Shown: piece by piece, positions 16,588 to 25,368 of the stretch | Layout: every line of letters starts with the position of its first letter | How positions within the stretch are numbered: position 1 is the first letter of the stretch | Assembly (NCBI RefSeq): GCF_024505045.1 | Contig: NZ_JANIBM010000041.1 | Coordinates: 1-34,509, forward strand | Source: Methylomonas aurea | GTDB taxonomy: Bacteria > Pseudomonadota > Gammaproteobacteria > Methylococcales > Methylomonadaceae | Direction: 5' to 3' | Length of the DNA stretch: 34,509 nucleotides | Position numbers and translations under genes: made by a program | The notes under the pieces: generated by a model | Seen by the model: only the letters and a program-made list of their open reading frames with translations | Database searches by the model: none | What the model was told of the DNA's origin: nothing

Positions 16588-17000
16588 TTTTGCTCTATGG
16601 TTGTCAGATTCAACGCCGATGGCTCCGAACATAGCCGGCATGACTAACCGGCCTGCATTCTTCGAATGTTTTCAATGAATAATAGCGCTCATTTCGAATT
16701 CGAGTGAATATTTAATGCGAAAATCGGCGGCGTTTTTCCGCAAAAACGGCAAATATCCCGGCAATAGCAATGAATATGGTGGAGGCTAACACTCTGGCGT
16801 CGGCAGCACTAGCCCCCCCTGCCAAGCCCTCGCGAATCGTTAGGGCAACCACTGCATTCAAGCTTTAGCGCGGATAAGGTAGGAACTTTCGACTTTTTCC
16901 TTGTGCCGAAACCGCACATACTTAAAAGTGACGAATCATCGACAAAAGGTAGCTTAGATTGCGTTTATCCTCATCCAGAACGACCACCAGGAGGGAGATT
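16588..17000. other. 413-base divergent intergenic region
   Basis: This lies between the transglycosylase gene (minus) and the small four-cysteine protein gene (plus). It should hold promoters for both. I see no recognisable gene, tRNA or strong hairpin. The only clear element is the GGAGGGAG ribosome site just before 17001. Confidence 0.5.
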
Positions 17001-17216
17001 ATGAAACCGATTTCAAAGCCGCTAACCTTTTGCACGCGTTGCGGTGACAATATCCCACCCGATGAACTGCAGTTTTTGCCGGATACCGGGCTATGTGCGT
17101 TGTGCAGCGATATCGCTTTGGAAGCGGATGAAATCCACTCGGCAAAACGTCCGAAACCGAAAACGGTGTTAACAATCGCCGGCAAACCGAAAGCTGGATC
17201 CTGCTCTCCGGCTTGA
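17001..17216 (+). CDS. Small four-cysteine zinc-ribbon-like protein
   Basis: A 71-residue protein preceded by a strong ribosome site (GGAGGGAG, five bases before the ATG), which decides the start over an upstream in-frame ATG. It contains two CxxC pairs (FCTRCGDNI at residues 9-17 and LCALCSD about 22 residues later), enough for one tetrahedral zinc site. The C-terminal half is basic and probably disordered. It resembles short zinc-ribbon or rubredoxin-like fragments, but I do not recognise the family. There is no signal peptide, so it should be cytosolic. The codon pattern and ribosome site make it credible despite its size. Confidence 0.7.
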   Translation: MKPISKPLTFCTRCGDNIPPDELQFLPDTGLCALCSDIALEADEIHSAKRPKPKTVLTIAGKPKAGSCSPA

Positions 17217-17262
17217 TTCGGGATTGTTGCCGACGCTCGCCGCCTGTAGCGTTGGAATCGGC

Positions 17263-17300
17263 AAAAAAAACCGGCGCGAGCGACATTTGCCTAGGCCGGT
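17263..17300 (-). terminator. Rho-independent terminator of the small lipoprotein gene
   Basis: On the minus strand ACCGGC (complement of 17295-17300) pairs with GCCGGT (complement of 17270-17275) across a 19-base loop, followed directly by eight T residues (complement of 17263-17270). It lies 13 bases beyond the lipoprotein stop. The long loop lowers confidence. Confidence 0.55.
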
Positions 17301-17313
17301 GCGCTAATCGAAC

Positions 17314-17625
17314 TTACTGCTTCAGATTTTTGTAACCCTCTTCGCTCTCGCGCATGATTTTCTGGCCTTCTTCAATCAAATTCCGCCCTTCGTCGATTTT
17401 GATCTGACCCTCGCGCTGCATGGCCTGCCCGCGCTCGACCATCTGTTTGCCCTCCTGCCACCGGCTGCCCAGTTGGGCAATGCCCTGGCTGTCGCGCAGC
17501 ATTTGTTCGCCCGACAATATCTTTTCGGCGGACGCTTTCGGCGCCGGTTCGCTGGCGCAACCGCCGACCAGTAACACCGAAACAGGCAATATAAGGGAAA
17601 CCAGCAGATAGTTGTTATTGCGCAT
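17314..17625 (-). CDS. Small lipoprotein with heptad repeats
   Basis: A 103-residue protein with a lipoprotein signal ending in LVGGC. After an Ala/Pro-rich spacer, the second half consists of consecutive seven-residue units: EGKQMVE, RGQAMQR, EGQIKID, EGRNLIE and EGQKIMR. Each starts with a charged residue and glycine, and hydrophobic residues fall at regular places, which suggests a helical rod or coiled coil anchored to a membrane, loosely reminiscent of Lpp. I do not recognise the family. Of two in-frame ATGs, 17625 is chosen because AGAGGA stands seven bases upstream, whereas it is one base from the other. It is convergent with the four-cysteine gene. Confidence 0.82.
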   Translation of the reverse strand: MRNNNYLLVSLILPVSVLLVGGCASEPAPKASAEKILSGEQMLRDSQGIAQLGSRWQEGKQMVERGQAMQREGQIKIDEGRNLIEEGQKIMRESEEGYKNLKQ

Positions 17626-17734
17626 GATCATGTCCTCTTGTTACGCAGTAAAAACAAAAATTAAGCGAAATATTGCAAAACAGTGCGAGCTGTTGCAACG
17701 GTTTTTTCAATCCACCCTCCCGGCGCCGCTTGGC

Positions 17735-18616
17735 TTAGCGGGATCTCATGTAGCAGGCATACAACCCGTAACCAATCAATACCGACGTCAACCAGACCGC
17801 CACCAACGGCCCGATCACACCGTCGTAATAGGTGTTGACCAGATAAACCGAATCGGCCTGCAAATTGACGTTGCATAAATCCCGGCTGAGTTTGATCTGC
17901 CAAACCCAGCCGGCATGGCAGCCAATCGACCATCCTAATCCCTGTCCCGTAAAGCTTCTTAGTACGGCGAGGAATAATCCGACCGCGAATAAAGCAATAA
18001 AGGCGCTAACGATTGCCGGATTGAGCCAATTGGCGAACGCTTCTGCGAGCAACGGCAAACCGCTAAACGGGCTAATATCGGCGTAAGCAACTGGCGTCGA
18101 ACTCTTCAAGAAATGCAATGCGGCATAGTACAGCGAACTGGCAAACATAGCCGCAAACAAAGGCATTTGCCGGCGCAGGCCGCTCAACAGCAAACCGCGA
18201 AACAACAATTCTTCGCCGACGGCGATCAACATCGCCAACAACAAAGCCAGCAAGGCTTTACCGATAAATATTTGCCAAGTCCAGACTCGACTATCGTCCC
18301 AGACATGCACGTGCAACAGGTACAGGATCAACAACACCGGTAGCAAAGTGGCCAAACTCAAGGCGAAACCCTTGCCGACTTGCCCGATAAATTGTGGGCA
18401 CGGCGCGAATCCCAACTCCTTCCAACTGAGTTGCAGATACTTTTTTAACGGAAATACGCTAAGCAGCAACAATACCAGCGTAATTTTACTGACAACTTTG
18501 GCCAACGGCAGAACGTCTCCAGCCAGCTTCAGCACCGCGAAACCCAGCAAGCTGGCAAGCATCGCCAGCATTACCAGCAATAGCAAAGGCGCCAGAGCGA
18601 AAGCCAACCCACGCAT
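17735..18616 (-). CDS. CPBP family intramembrane glutamic endopeptidase
   Basis: The 293-residue protein is very hydrophobic, with about eight predicted membrane segments. It carries the CPBP (Abi/CAAX protease-like) motifs: the double glutamate EELLFRGLLL, then AALHF, and a late histidine in SIGCHAGWVW. Relatives process prenylated or other membrane peptides, or serve as self-immunity proteins; the substrate here is unknown. The true start is the ATG at 18616, where TGATG overlaps the rsmE stop by one base. A longer open frame upstream is only the shadow of rsmE. Translational coupling with rsmE and bioA suggests co-expression rather than a shared pathway. Confidence 0.86.
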   Translation of the reverse strand: MRGLAFALAPLLLLVMLAMLASLLGFAVLKLAGDVLPLAKVVSKITLVLLLLSVFPLKKYLQLSWKELGFAPCPQFIGQVGKGFALSLATLLPVLLILYLLHVHVWDDSRVWTWQIFIGKALLALLLAMLIAVGEELLFRGLLLSGLRRQMPLFAAMFASSLYYAALHFLKSSTPVAYADISPFSGLPLLAEAFANWLNPAIVSAFIALFAVGLFLAVLRSFTGQGLGWSIGCHAGWVWQIKLSRDLCNVNLQADSVYLVNTYYDGVIGPLVAVWLTSVLIGYGLYACYMRSR

Positions 18617-19344
18617 CAGCGGAAATCGCCCCACAAGGTTTGCACGGCGGCCAACGCCGCCATTACCGCGGTTTCGGTGCGCAAGATTCTGTCGCCCATT
18701 TTGACCGGGATAAAACCGGCTGCTTTGGCGTATTCGCGCTCCTGGTCGCTGAACCCGCCTTCCGGGCCGGACATTAAAGTCACCCCCGCTCCCCCCGGAT
18801 TGAGCTCCGAGAACACTTGCTCGGCATAGGGATCCAAAAACAACTTCAGGCCACACTGGCCGTCGACCCATTCCGCCAGCCCGAGCGGTGGATTCAGCTC
18901 CGGCAACCGCGTCCGCCCCGATTGCTCGGCGGCATGCTGAATGATGCTTTGCCAATGCTGGTGGCGTTGCTGTTTTTTTTCGTCGTCAAATTTGATTACA
19001 CAGCGCTCGCTAATCAACGGCGTCAAACTGGTCACTCCCAATTCGACCGCTTTTTGCACGGCCCAATCCATCCTGTCGCCGCGCGAAATACCCAACCCCA
19101 AATTGATCGCCAACGGCGACTCGACCGAGCGGTCGATAAATTGTTCGACGGCCACGCTTACTCGCTTACGGCTCACTTCCTCGAGCCGGCAACGGTATTC
19201 GCCGGCACGGCCGTTGAACAGCACGATCTCCTGATCCTGCTTCAAACGCAACACCGTGCGCAGGTAGTGTCCGGCCGCATCGTTCAATTCAACATGTCGA
19301 CCAACGTTGAGCGCCACATCGACGTATAAGCGCGATACCCGCAT
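18616..19344 (-). CDS. rsmE: 16S rRNA (uracil1498-N3)-methyltransferase
   Basis: The 242-residue protein has the RsmE layout. An N-terminal PUA-like RNA-binding domain (MRVSRLYVDV, then GHYLRTVLRLK) is followed by a SPOUT methyltransferase domain with the knot motifs LMSGPEGGFSDQE and MGDRILRTETAVMAAL at the C-terminus, where S-adenosylmethionine binds. It methylates U1498 of 16S rRNA. The start at 19344 overlaps the bioA stop as TGATG; a longer in-frame start at 19377 would lie inside bioA and is not needed. Confidence 0.95.
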   Translation of the reverse strand: MRVSRLYVDVALNVGRHVELNDAAGHYLRTVLRLKQDQEIVLFNGRAGEYRCRLEEVSRKRVSVAVEQFIDRSVESPLAINLGLGISRGDRMDWAVQKAVELGVTSLTPLISERCVIKFDDEKKQQRHQHWQSIIQHAAEQSGRTRLPELNPPLGLAEWVDGQCGLKLFLDPYAEQVFSELNPGGAGVTLMSGPEGGFSDQEREYAKAAGFIPVKMGDRILRTETAVMAALAAVQTLWGDFR

Positions 19345-20696
19345 CAGTCTTGCACCGCCAATTGAATTCCTCCCCAAGCCGTTTCCACCATCAGCTCTAT
19401 CTCCTGTTCAGTAATCACATAAGGCGGCATGAAGTAAATCACGTTGCCGAGCGGCCGCAACAATACGCCGTGCGCCAATGCATGGCGGTAAACCCGCAAG
19501 CCCCGGCGCTGTTGCCAGGGATACGCTTCTCGGCTCTGCTTGTCTTTTACCAACTCGATCGCGGCAATCATGCCGGTTTGCCGGACTTCGCCGATGTTAG
19601 GATGATCGTGAAAGCGCTCCAGGGCATTTGCCATCACCGCCGCCAAGGTACGGTTTCTGCCCAAAACGTCCTCAGTTTGGAATATGTCGATGGTCGCCAG
19701 CGCCGCGCGGCAGCCCAGAGCATTACCGGTGTAACTATGGGAATGCAGGAATGCGGTCAAATTTTGATAATCGTCGTAAAACGCCTGATAGATCGGATTG
19801 CCGGTCAAGACGGCAGACAACGGCAAGTAGCCGCCGGTCAAACCCTTGGAAAGGCAGATGAAGTCCGGGCTGATGCCGGCCTGCTCGCAAGCGAACAAGG
19901 TGCCGGTGCGGCCAAAGCCGACCGCGACTTCGTCGGCAATCAGATGCACGCCGTATTTATCGCAAGCCTCGCGCAGCAATTTCAAATACACAGGATGGTA
20001 CATTCGCATATTGCCGGCACACTGTACCAGCGGCTCGACGATGACAGCGCAGGCCTGATCCGCGTGTTCGGCAAGCGCCCGATCCATGTCGGCGAACCGG
20101 CGAATCGAGTAAGCCTCCCAACTTTCGCCGGGCTCGCGGAAGTAACAGTCCGGACCGGGCACCGTGACGACCTCCATCAATAGCGGGCCGTAAGTCTCCT
20201 TGTAAAGTGCGACATTGCCGACCGCCAGAGCGCCCAGCGTTTCACCGTGGTAACTGTTTTCCAGCGTGATGAATTTGGTTTTTCGACTTTGACCGAGATT
20301 ACGCCAATAATGAAAGCTCATCTTCAGCGCAATTTCGATTGCCGACGAGCCGTTATCGGCATAGAAGCATTTATCCAGGCCCGGCGGAGTTATTTCCACC
20401 AGCTTTTCCGCCAGTTCCAGCGCCGCTTGATGGGTAAAACCACCCAGGATGACGTGTTCCAGCGTGTCGAGTTGAGTCTTGAGCGCCTGGTTGATGGTGG
20501 GATTGCTGTGACCGAACAGATTGACCCACCAAGAACTGATGGCGTCCAGATAGCGCTTACCTTCGAAATCTTCCAGCCAGACCCCCTGACCGGACTTGAT
20601 CGGAATCATCGGCATATTGCGCTCATGATCCTTCATCTGGCTACAGGGATGCCAGAGTACGGCAAGGTCGCGTTCGACAATGGTTTTATTGTTCAT
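19344..20696 (-). CDS. bioA: Adenosylmethionine-8-amino-7-oxononanoate transaminase
   Basis: BioA makes 7,8-diaminopelargonate in biotin synthesis, using S-adenosylmethionine as amino donor. The 450-residue class III aminotransferase shows HPCSQMKDHE and ISSWWVNLFGHSNP near the N-terminus (substrate contacts typical of BioA rather than other class III enzymes), YADNGSSAIEIALKM, LIADEVAVGFGRTG, and the PLP lysine in CLSKGLTGGYLPLSAV. The start at 20696 gives MNNKTIVERD; an in-frame GTG nine bases upstream is an alternative. No other bio gene is in the window. It lies just after the ahcY terminator, which leaves almost no room for its own promoter, so read-through from metK-ahcY may feed it. 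Confidence 0.95.
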   Translation of the reverse strand: MNNKTIVERDLAVLWHPCSQMKDHERNMPMIPIKSGQGVWLEDFEGKRYLDAISSWWVNLFGHSNPTINQALKTQLDTLEHVILGGFTHQAALELAEKLVEITPPGLDKCFYADNGSSAIEIALKMSFHYWRNLGQSRKTKFITLENSYHGETLGALAVGNVALYKETYGPLLMEVVTVPGPDCYFREPGESWEAYSIRRFADMDRALAEHADQACAVIVEPLVQCAGNMRMYHPVYLKLLREACDKYGVHLIADEVAVGFGRTGTLFACEQAGISPDFICLSKGLTGGYLPLSAVLTGNPIYQAFYDDYQNLTAFLHSHSYTGNALGCRAALATIDIFQTEDVLGRNRTLAAVMANALERFHDHPNIGEVRQTGMIAAIELVKDKQSREAYPWQQRRGLRVYRHALAHGVLLRPLGNVIYFMPPYVITEQEIELMVETAWGGIQLAVQD

Positions 20697-20705
20697 AGCT
20701 GGCAC

Positions 20706-20728
20706 AAAAAAGGGGCTTGCGCCCCTTT
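20706..20728 (-). terminator. Rho-independent terminator after ahcY
   Basis: On the minus strand AAAGGGGC and GCCCCTTT form an eight-base stem (20709-20716 with 20721-20728) around a four-base loop, followed by a run of T residues (complement of 20706-20711). It sits 20 bases after the ahcY stop and only about 10 bases before the bioA start. Confidence 0.85.
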
Positions 20729-20747
20729 ATAACGGATTGAAGGCCGT

Positions 20748-22040
20748 TTAGTAGCGGTAATGTTCCGGTTTGTAAGGACCTTCGACCGGCACATTGATGT
20801 AAGCGGCCTGCTCGGCAGTCAACTGGGTCAGTTTCACGCCGATTTGCGCCAAATGCGAGCGCGCCACTTTTTCGTCGAGCTTTTTCGGCAGAATATAAAC
20901 TTTGTTTTCGTAAGCCGACGCATTGTTCCACAGTTCGATTTGCGCCAAAACCTGGTTGCAAAACGAGTTTGACATCACGAAGCTCGGATGGCCGGTGGCA
21001 CAACCCAAGTTAACCAAGCGGCCTTCGGCCAACACGATGATGCGTTTACCGTCCGGGAAAATTACGTGGTCAACTTGCGGCTTGATATTTTCCCAGGTGT
21101 AGTGGCGCAACGAAGCGATATCGATTTCGGAGTCGAAATGGCCGATATTGCAGACGATGGCCTGGTCGCGCATCGCTTTCATGTGTTCGTGAGTGATGAC
21201 GTGGACGTTACCGGTCGCGGTGACGAAAATATTGGCTTGCGCCGCCGCTTCGTCCATCGTTACCACGCGATAGCCTTCCATCGCCGCCTGCAACGCACAG
21301 ATCGGATCGATTTCGGTAATCCAAACGGTCGCGCCCAAACCGCGCAGAGATTGCGCACAGCCTTTGCCGACATCGCCGTAACCGCATACCACGGCAATCT
21401 TGCCGGCTACCATCACGTCGGTCGCACGTTTGATGCCGTCGACCAAGGATTCGCGGCAACCGTACAGATTGTCAAATTTGGACTTGGTCACCGAGTCGTT
21501 GACGTTAAAGGCAGGTACTTTCAAAGTGCCTTTGGCGACGCGTTCGGTCAGACGCAACACGCCGGTCGTGGTTTCTTCCGACAGGCCTTTTACGTCCGCC
21601 ATTAGCTCCGGAAACTTGTCGTGCATCATGTTGGTCAGGTCGCCGCCGTCGTCCAGAATCATGTTCGGACGCCAGCCGTTCGGGCCCAGAATGGTTTGTT
21701 CGATGCACCATTCGGCTTCGGCTTCGGTCTCGCCTTTCCAGGCGAATACCGGGATGCCGGCTGCGGCAATCGCCGCTGCCGCATGGTCTTGAGTCGAGAA
21801 AATATTGCAAGACGACCAGCGCACTTCGGCACCCAACGCCGTCAAGGTCTCGATCAACACCGCGGTTTGAATGGTCATATGCAAGCAACCGGCAATGCGC
21901 GCGCCTTTCAAAGGCTGCTGCGCGCCGTACTCGGCACGCAGCGCCATCAAACCCGGCATTTCGGTTTCGGCGATTTTGATTTCCTTGCGGCCCCACTCGG
22001 CCAGGGCCAAGTCCGCTACTTTGTAATCGGTTTGAGTCAT
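20748..22040 (-). CDS. ahcY: Adenosylhomocysteinase
   Basis: AhcY hydrolyses S-adenosylhomocysteine to adenosine and homocysteine, relieving product inhibition of methyltransferases. The 430-residue protein has the substrate-binding segments [32 protein letters not shown] and [21 protein letters not shown] text (seen as [17 protein letters not shown]), the NAD-binding [17 protein letters not shown], and the C-terminal signature ending in KPEHYRY. The length fits bacterial enzymes without the 40-residue insert. It lies 20 bases downstream of metK, so the two form an S-adenosylmethionine recycling operon. No metH or metF follows. Confidence 0.97.
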   Translation of the reverse strand: MTQTDYKVADLALAEWGRKEIKIAETEMPGLMALRAEYGAQQPLKGARIAGCLHMTIQTAVLIETLTALGAEVRWSSCNIFSTQDHAAAAIAAAGIPVFAWKGETEAEAEWCIEQTILGPNGWRPNMILDDGGDLTNMMHDKFPELMADVKGLSEETTTGVLRLTERVAKGTLKVPAFNVNDSVTKSKFDNLYGCRESLVDGIKRATDVMVAGKIAVVCGYGDVGKGCAQSLRGLGATVWITEIDPICALQAAMEGYRVVTMDEAAAQANIFVTATGNVHVITHEHMKAMRDQAIVCNIGHFDSEIDIASLRHYTWENIKPQVDHVIFPDGKRIIVLAEGRLVNLGCATGHPSFVMSNSFCNQVLAQIELWNNASAYENKVYILPKKLDEKVARSHLAQIGVKLTQLTAEQAAYINVPVEGPYKPEHYRY

Positions 22041-22060
22041 TTGAGTTTCCTGATCCTGAG

Positions 22061-23221
22061 TTAAATGCCGGCAGCGTCTTTCAAAGCCTCGGCTTTGTCG
22101 GTTTTTTCCCAGCTAAAGGTCGCTTCGTTGCGGCCGAAATGGCCATAGGCCGCGGTCGGACGGTAAATCGGTTTCAACAAGCCGAGTTGAGCGATCAAGC
22201 CCTTTGGACGTAAATCGAAGTGTTCGCGGACGATTTTGACCAAGCGTTCTTCGTCGATTTTGCCGGTACCGAAGGTTTCGATGCTGATCGAGGTTGGTTC
22301 GGCAACGCCGATCGCGTAAGACACCTGGATCTCGCAACGTTCGGCCAGGCCGGCGGCCACGATGTTCTTGGCCACGTAGCGTCCCATATAGGCCGCCGAA
22401 CGGTCGACTTTGGAAGGATCTTTACCGGAGAACGCGCCACCGCCGTGACGAGCCATACCGCCGTAGGTATCGACGATAATTTTGCGGCCGGTCAAGCCGC
22501 AGTCACCGACCGGACCGCCGATGATGAACTGGCCGGTTGGGTTGATGAAATATTTGGTGTCTTTATGCAGCCATTCCTTCGGCAGAGTGGGCAGGATGAT
22601 TTCATCCATCACCGCTTCTTCCAGCAGTTTGCCGCCGATTTCCGGCGAGTGCTGGGTCGACAAAACCACTGCATCAATCGCTACTGGTTTGTTGTTTTCA
22701 TAACGGAACGTCACCTGGCTTTTTGCATCCGGTCGCAGCCATGTCAGGGTTTTATTTTTACGAATCTGCGCCTGACGTTCAACCAAGCGGTGAGCATAGG
22801 TAATCGGCGCAGGCATTAGCACGTCGGTTTCGTTACTGGCATAACCAAACATCAGACCTTGGTCGCCGGCACCTTGTTCGTGGTTTTCAGATTCGTCCAC
22901 GCCCATCGCGATGTCGGCGGATTGCTTGCCGATTGCGTTGAGAACCGCGCAGCTATTGCCGTCGAAACCGATATCGCCGGAATCGTAACCGATTTCGCAG
23001 ACTACTTTTCTAACCAATTCTTCGGTATCGACCCAGGCATTGGTGGTGATTTCACCGGCTAACACTACCATCCCGGTTTTCACCAAGGTTTCGCAAGCCA
23101 CCCGCGAACGAGGGTCCTGAGCCAACAAAGCATCGACCACAGCATCGGAAATTTGGTCCGCCACTTTATCCGGATGGCCTTCCGATACGGATTCTGAGGT
23201 AAAAAGGTAGTTTTTATTCAC
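22061..23221 (-). CDS. metK: S-adenosylmethionine synthetase
   Basis: MetK joins ATP and methionine to form S-adenosylmethionine. The product is 386 residues with the N-terminal signature [15 protein letters not shown], the [12 protein letters not shown] methionine-site motif, and the P-loop-like [19 protein letters not shown]. The start is a GTG at 23221, chosen because GAGGG lies eight bases upstream and the protein then begins at the usual family position; the longer TTG start at 23245 would add eight residues and bury the ribosome site. It is upstream of ahcY. No S-adenosylmethionine riboswitch fits in the short space (about 36 bases) between the upstream terminator and the start. Confidence 0.97.
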   Translation of the reverse strand: MNKNYLFTSESVSEGHPDKVADQISDAVVDALLAQDPRSRVACETLVKTGMVVLAGEITTNAWVDTEELVRKVVCEIGYDSGDIGFDGNSCAVLNAIGKQSADIAMGVDESENHEQGAGDQGLMFGYASNETDVLMPAPITYAHRLVERQAQIRKNKTLTWLRPDAKSQVTFRYENNKPVAIDAVVLSTQHSPEIGGKLLEEAVMDEIILPTLPKEWLHKDTKYFINPTGQFIIGGPVGDCGLTGRKIIVDTYGGMARHGGGAFSGKDPSKVDRSAAYMGRYVAKNIVAAGLAERCEIQVSYAIGVAEPTSISIETFGTGKIDEERLVKIVREHFDLRPKGLIAQLGLLKPIYRPTAAYGHFGRNEATFSWEKTDKAEALKDAAGI

Positions 23222-23257
23222 GGTTAACACCCTCGTCAAAAGCAAACTTGCGCGTAT

Positions 23258-23281
23258 AAAAAAAGGCCGCGTAAACGGCCT
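23258..23281 (-). terminator. Rho-independent terminator between the tRNA and metK
   Basis: On the minus strand AGGCCG (complement of 23276-23281) and CGGCCT (complement of 23264-23269) form a six-base stem around a six-base loop, followed by seven T residues (complement of 23258-23264). It lies nine bases beyond the tRNA 3' end and would separate the rpoD-tRNA transcript from metK. Confidence 0.8.
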
Positions 23282-23289
23282 GGTATCTA

Positions 23290-23366
23290 TGGTGGGCCCT
23301 GTAGGACTTGAACCTACGACCTGCCGATTATGAGTCGGAAGCTCTGACCAACTGAGCTAAGGGCCC
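23290..23366 (-). tRNA. tRNA with CAU anticodon, probably tRNA-Ile2
   Basis: The 77-base gene includes an encoded CCA (complement of 23290-23292). The acceptor stem pairs GGGCCCT with AGGGCCC, the D-arm reads AGCTCAGTTGG, the anticodon loop CTCATAA gives anticodon CAU, and the T-arm is GTAGGTTCAAGTCCTAC. Its CCCTTAGCTCAG, GACTCATAATC and GGTTCAAGTCC stretches resemble E. coli tRNA-Ile2 more than elongator or initiator tRNA-Met. If so, TilS would modify C34 to lysidine so that it reads AUA. It lies 34 bases after rpoD on the same strand. Confidence 0.9.
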
Positions 23367-23400
23367 GAAATTGTCGGTGTATCTACGACGTTACAACACC

Positions 23401-25212
23401 TTACTCGCCGTCGAGAAAGCATCTCAATTGCTCGGAGCGCGACGGATGCCGTAGCTTACGTAAAGCCTTGGCCTCAATCTGGCGGATCCGTTCCCGAGTG
23501 ACATCAAACTGCTTGCCCACCTCTTCCAACGTATGGTCTGTGTTCATGTTGATGCCGAAGCGCATCCGCAGAACTTTCGCTTCCCGGGCCGTCAATCCCG
23601 CCAAAACGTTTTGGGTAGACTCACGCAGACCGGCGATTGTAGCAGATTCGATAGGCGAAAGCATCTTCGAATCCTCAATGAAATCGCCAAGATGCGAATC
23701 TTCGTCGTCGCCGATCGGCGTCTCCATCGAAATCGGCTCTTTAGCGATTTTCAGCACCTTGCGAATCTTGTCCTCCGGCATTTCCATCCGCTCCGCCAAC
23801 TCCTCAGGAGTCGCTTCCCGGCCGAGCTCCTGCAGAATTTGCCGCGACACCCGATTCAGCTTGTTGATGGTTTCGATCATATGCACCGGAATCCGAATGG
23901 TGCGAGCTTGGTCTGCAATCGAGCGAGTAATAGCCTGCCGAATCCACCAAGTGGCGTAGGTCGAAAATTTGTAGCCACGGCGGTATTCGAATTTGTCGAC
24001 CGCCTTCATCAAACCGATATTCCCTTCCTGAATCAGATCCAAAAACTGCAAGCCACGGTTGGTGTATTTTTTGGCAATCGAAATCACCAAACGCAAATTG
24101 GCCTCGATCATTTCTTTCTTTGCCCGCCTTGCCTTCGCCTCGCCCAGGGAAATGTTCCGGCAAATTCCCTTAAGAACGGCAATACTCAATCCATAACGCG
24201 CCTCAATATCCGCCAATCGTTGCTGCGCCGCCTTGATCGTTTCGATATTCTCTGCAAGCGCATCGGCATAATTTGGATGACTGGCGATGAACTGGCCAAG
24301 CCAGTCAAAGTTAGTTTCGTTTTCGGCGAATGCATTAATGAAGTCTTTGCGCGGAACCCTGGCTTTCTTGACGCAAACATCCAGGATTGTCCGCTCTTCG
24401 TCACGAATGGCAGCCATGAGCTCTTCGGAAACGGACACCATCTTTTTCAAATACTGCGGAGTCCACTTAAATTCACAAAATATCTCGTCCAAAGCGTCAA
24501 AAGCCTTTTCGGTTTTATCGTGTCCGTAACCGTGCTTCTTAACCGATGCGAACGCCGCCTTTAACGCTTTGCGGAGCGTATCTACCTTTTGTTTGACTTC
24601 TTCATAATCGACGGTCTTAGATTCTTCCTCGGCATCTTCGGCCGGCGCTTCCATTTCGATACCGCTCACGTCGATATCTTCGACTTCAGTCAAATCGACA
24701 AATCCCATGACCAAATCACTAAGGCGGACACCAGATTCGTCGTCCTTTACCGAGTCGAAAGCTTCAATAAACGATTCGACGATAAAACCGGAACGAGCTA
24801 TCGCGCCGACGACCTGCCGCTGCCCTTCTTCGATACGTTTGGCTATTTTCAATTCTTCCTCGCGAGTTAACAGCTCCACGGAACCCATTTCTCGCATGTA
24901 AAGGCGCACCGGATCAGTCGTCCGACCAAACTCGCTGTCAACCGAAGCTAACGCTGCGACTTCCGCAACTTCTTCATCGTCGTCCGCTGCCACTATAGCA
25001 TCGGAAGTAATCAGGGAATCATCGTCATCGGGCGCAACCTCATAAACCTGAATACCCATATCGTTGATCATCCCGATAATATCGTCGATTTGTTCGGGAT
25101 CGATGATATCGCTAGGCAAATGGTCGTTGACTTCGGCATAAGTCAAATACCCCTGCGCCTTGCCTTTCGCTATCAGTTGTTTTAATTGGGATTGCTGTTG
25201 TTCTTGATTCAT
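23401..25212 (-). CDS. rpoD: RNA polymerase sigma factor RpoD (sigma-70)
   Basis: The primary sigma factor, 603 residues. Region 1.1 opens the protein ([20 protein letters not shown]) with an acidic stretch around residue 65. Region 1.2 shows [11 protein letters not shown], followed by a non-conserved region (about 130-380) rich in acidic residues. Region 2 contains [20 protein letters not shown] and [18 protein letters not shown], region 3 includes [16 protein letters not shown], and region 4.2 ends with [19 protein letters not shown]. It is the last protein gene of the rpsU-yqeY-dnaG-rpoD unit, 156 bases after dnaG; that spacer may carry an extra promoter. Confidence 0.98.
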   Translation of the reverse strand: MNQEQQQSQLKQLIAKGKAQGYLTYAEVNDHLPSDIIDPEQIDDIIGMINDMGIQVYEVAPDDDDSLITSDAIVAADDDEEVAEVAALASVDSEFGRTTDPVRLYMREMGSVELLTREEELKIAKRIEEGQRQVVGAIARSGFIVESFIEAFDSVKDDESGVRLSDLVMGFVDLTEVEDIDVSGIEMEAPAEDAEEESKTVDYEEVKQKVDTLRKALKAAFASVKKHGYGHDKTEKAFDALDEIFCEFKWTPQYLKKMVSVSEELMAAIRDEERTILDVCVKKARVPRKDFINAFAENETNFDWLGQFIASHPNYADALAENIETIKAAQQRLADIEARYGLSIAVLKGICRNISLGEAKARRAKKEMIEANLRLVISIAKKYTNRGLQFLDLIQEGNIGLMKAVDKFEYRRGYKFSTYATWWIRQAITRSIADQARTIRIPVHMIETINKLNRVSRQILQELGREATPEELAERMEMPEDKIRKVLKIAKEPISMETPIGDDEDSHLGDFIEDSKMLSPIESATIAGLRESTQNVLAGLTAREAKVLRMRFGINMNTDHTLEEVGKQFDVTRERIRQIEAKALRKLRHPSRSEQLRCFLDGE

Positions 25213-25368
25213 TCTTTACTCACAATACGTTTTCAGCACCAAGCGCCGCAGAACAGGAAATTATATCGTCAAATCCCGGTACGGTCACCTATAAGCCGCT
25301 GGTAGCCCCGCAAACTTCGAGCGAACACCACCAGCACTTGCGCTCTTTAGAAACATCACATCCCTACA

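Noticed and set aside
18617..18955. N-terminal extension of the CPBP protease frame
   Set aside because: The extension lies within rsmE and has an arginine- and glycine-rich shadow composition; the ATG in the TGATG overlap at 18616 starts a normal membrane protein.
23222..23257. S-adenosylmethionine riboswitch upstream of metK
   Set aside because: Only 36 bases separate the upstream terminator from the metK start, too short for any known class, and no matching core was seen.
23533..24564. Long plus-strand open frame (343 codons) opposite rpoD
   Set aside because: It lies wholly inside rpoD on the other strand, has an unnatural composition and no recognisable domain; rpoD is certain.
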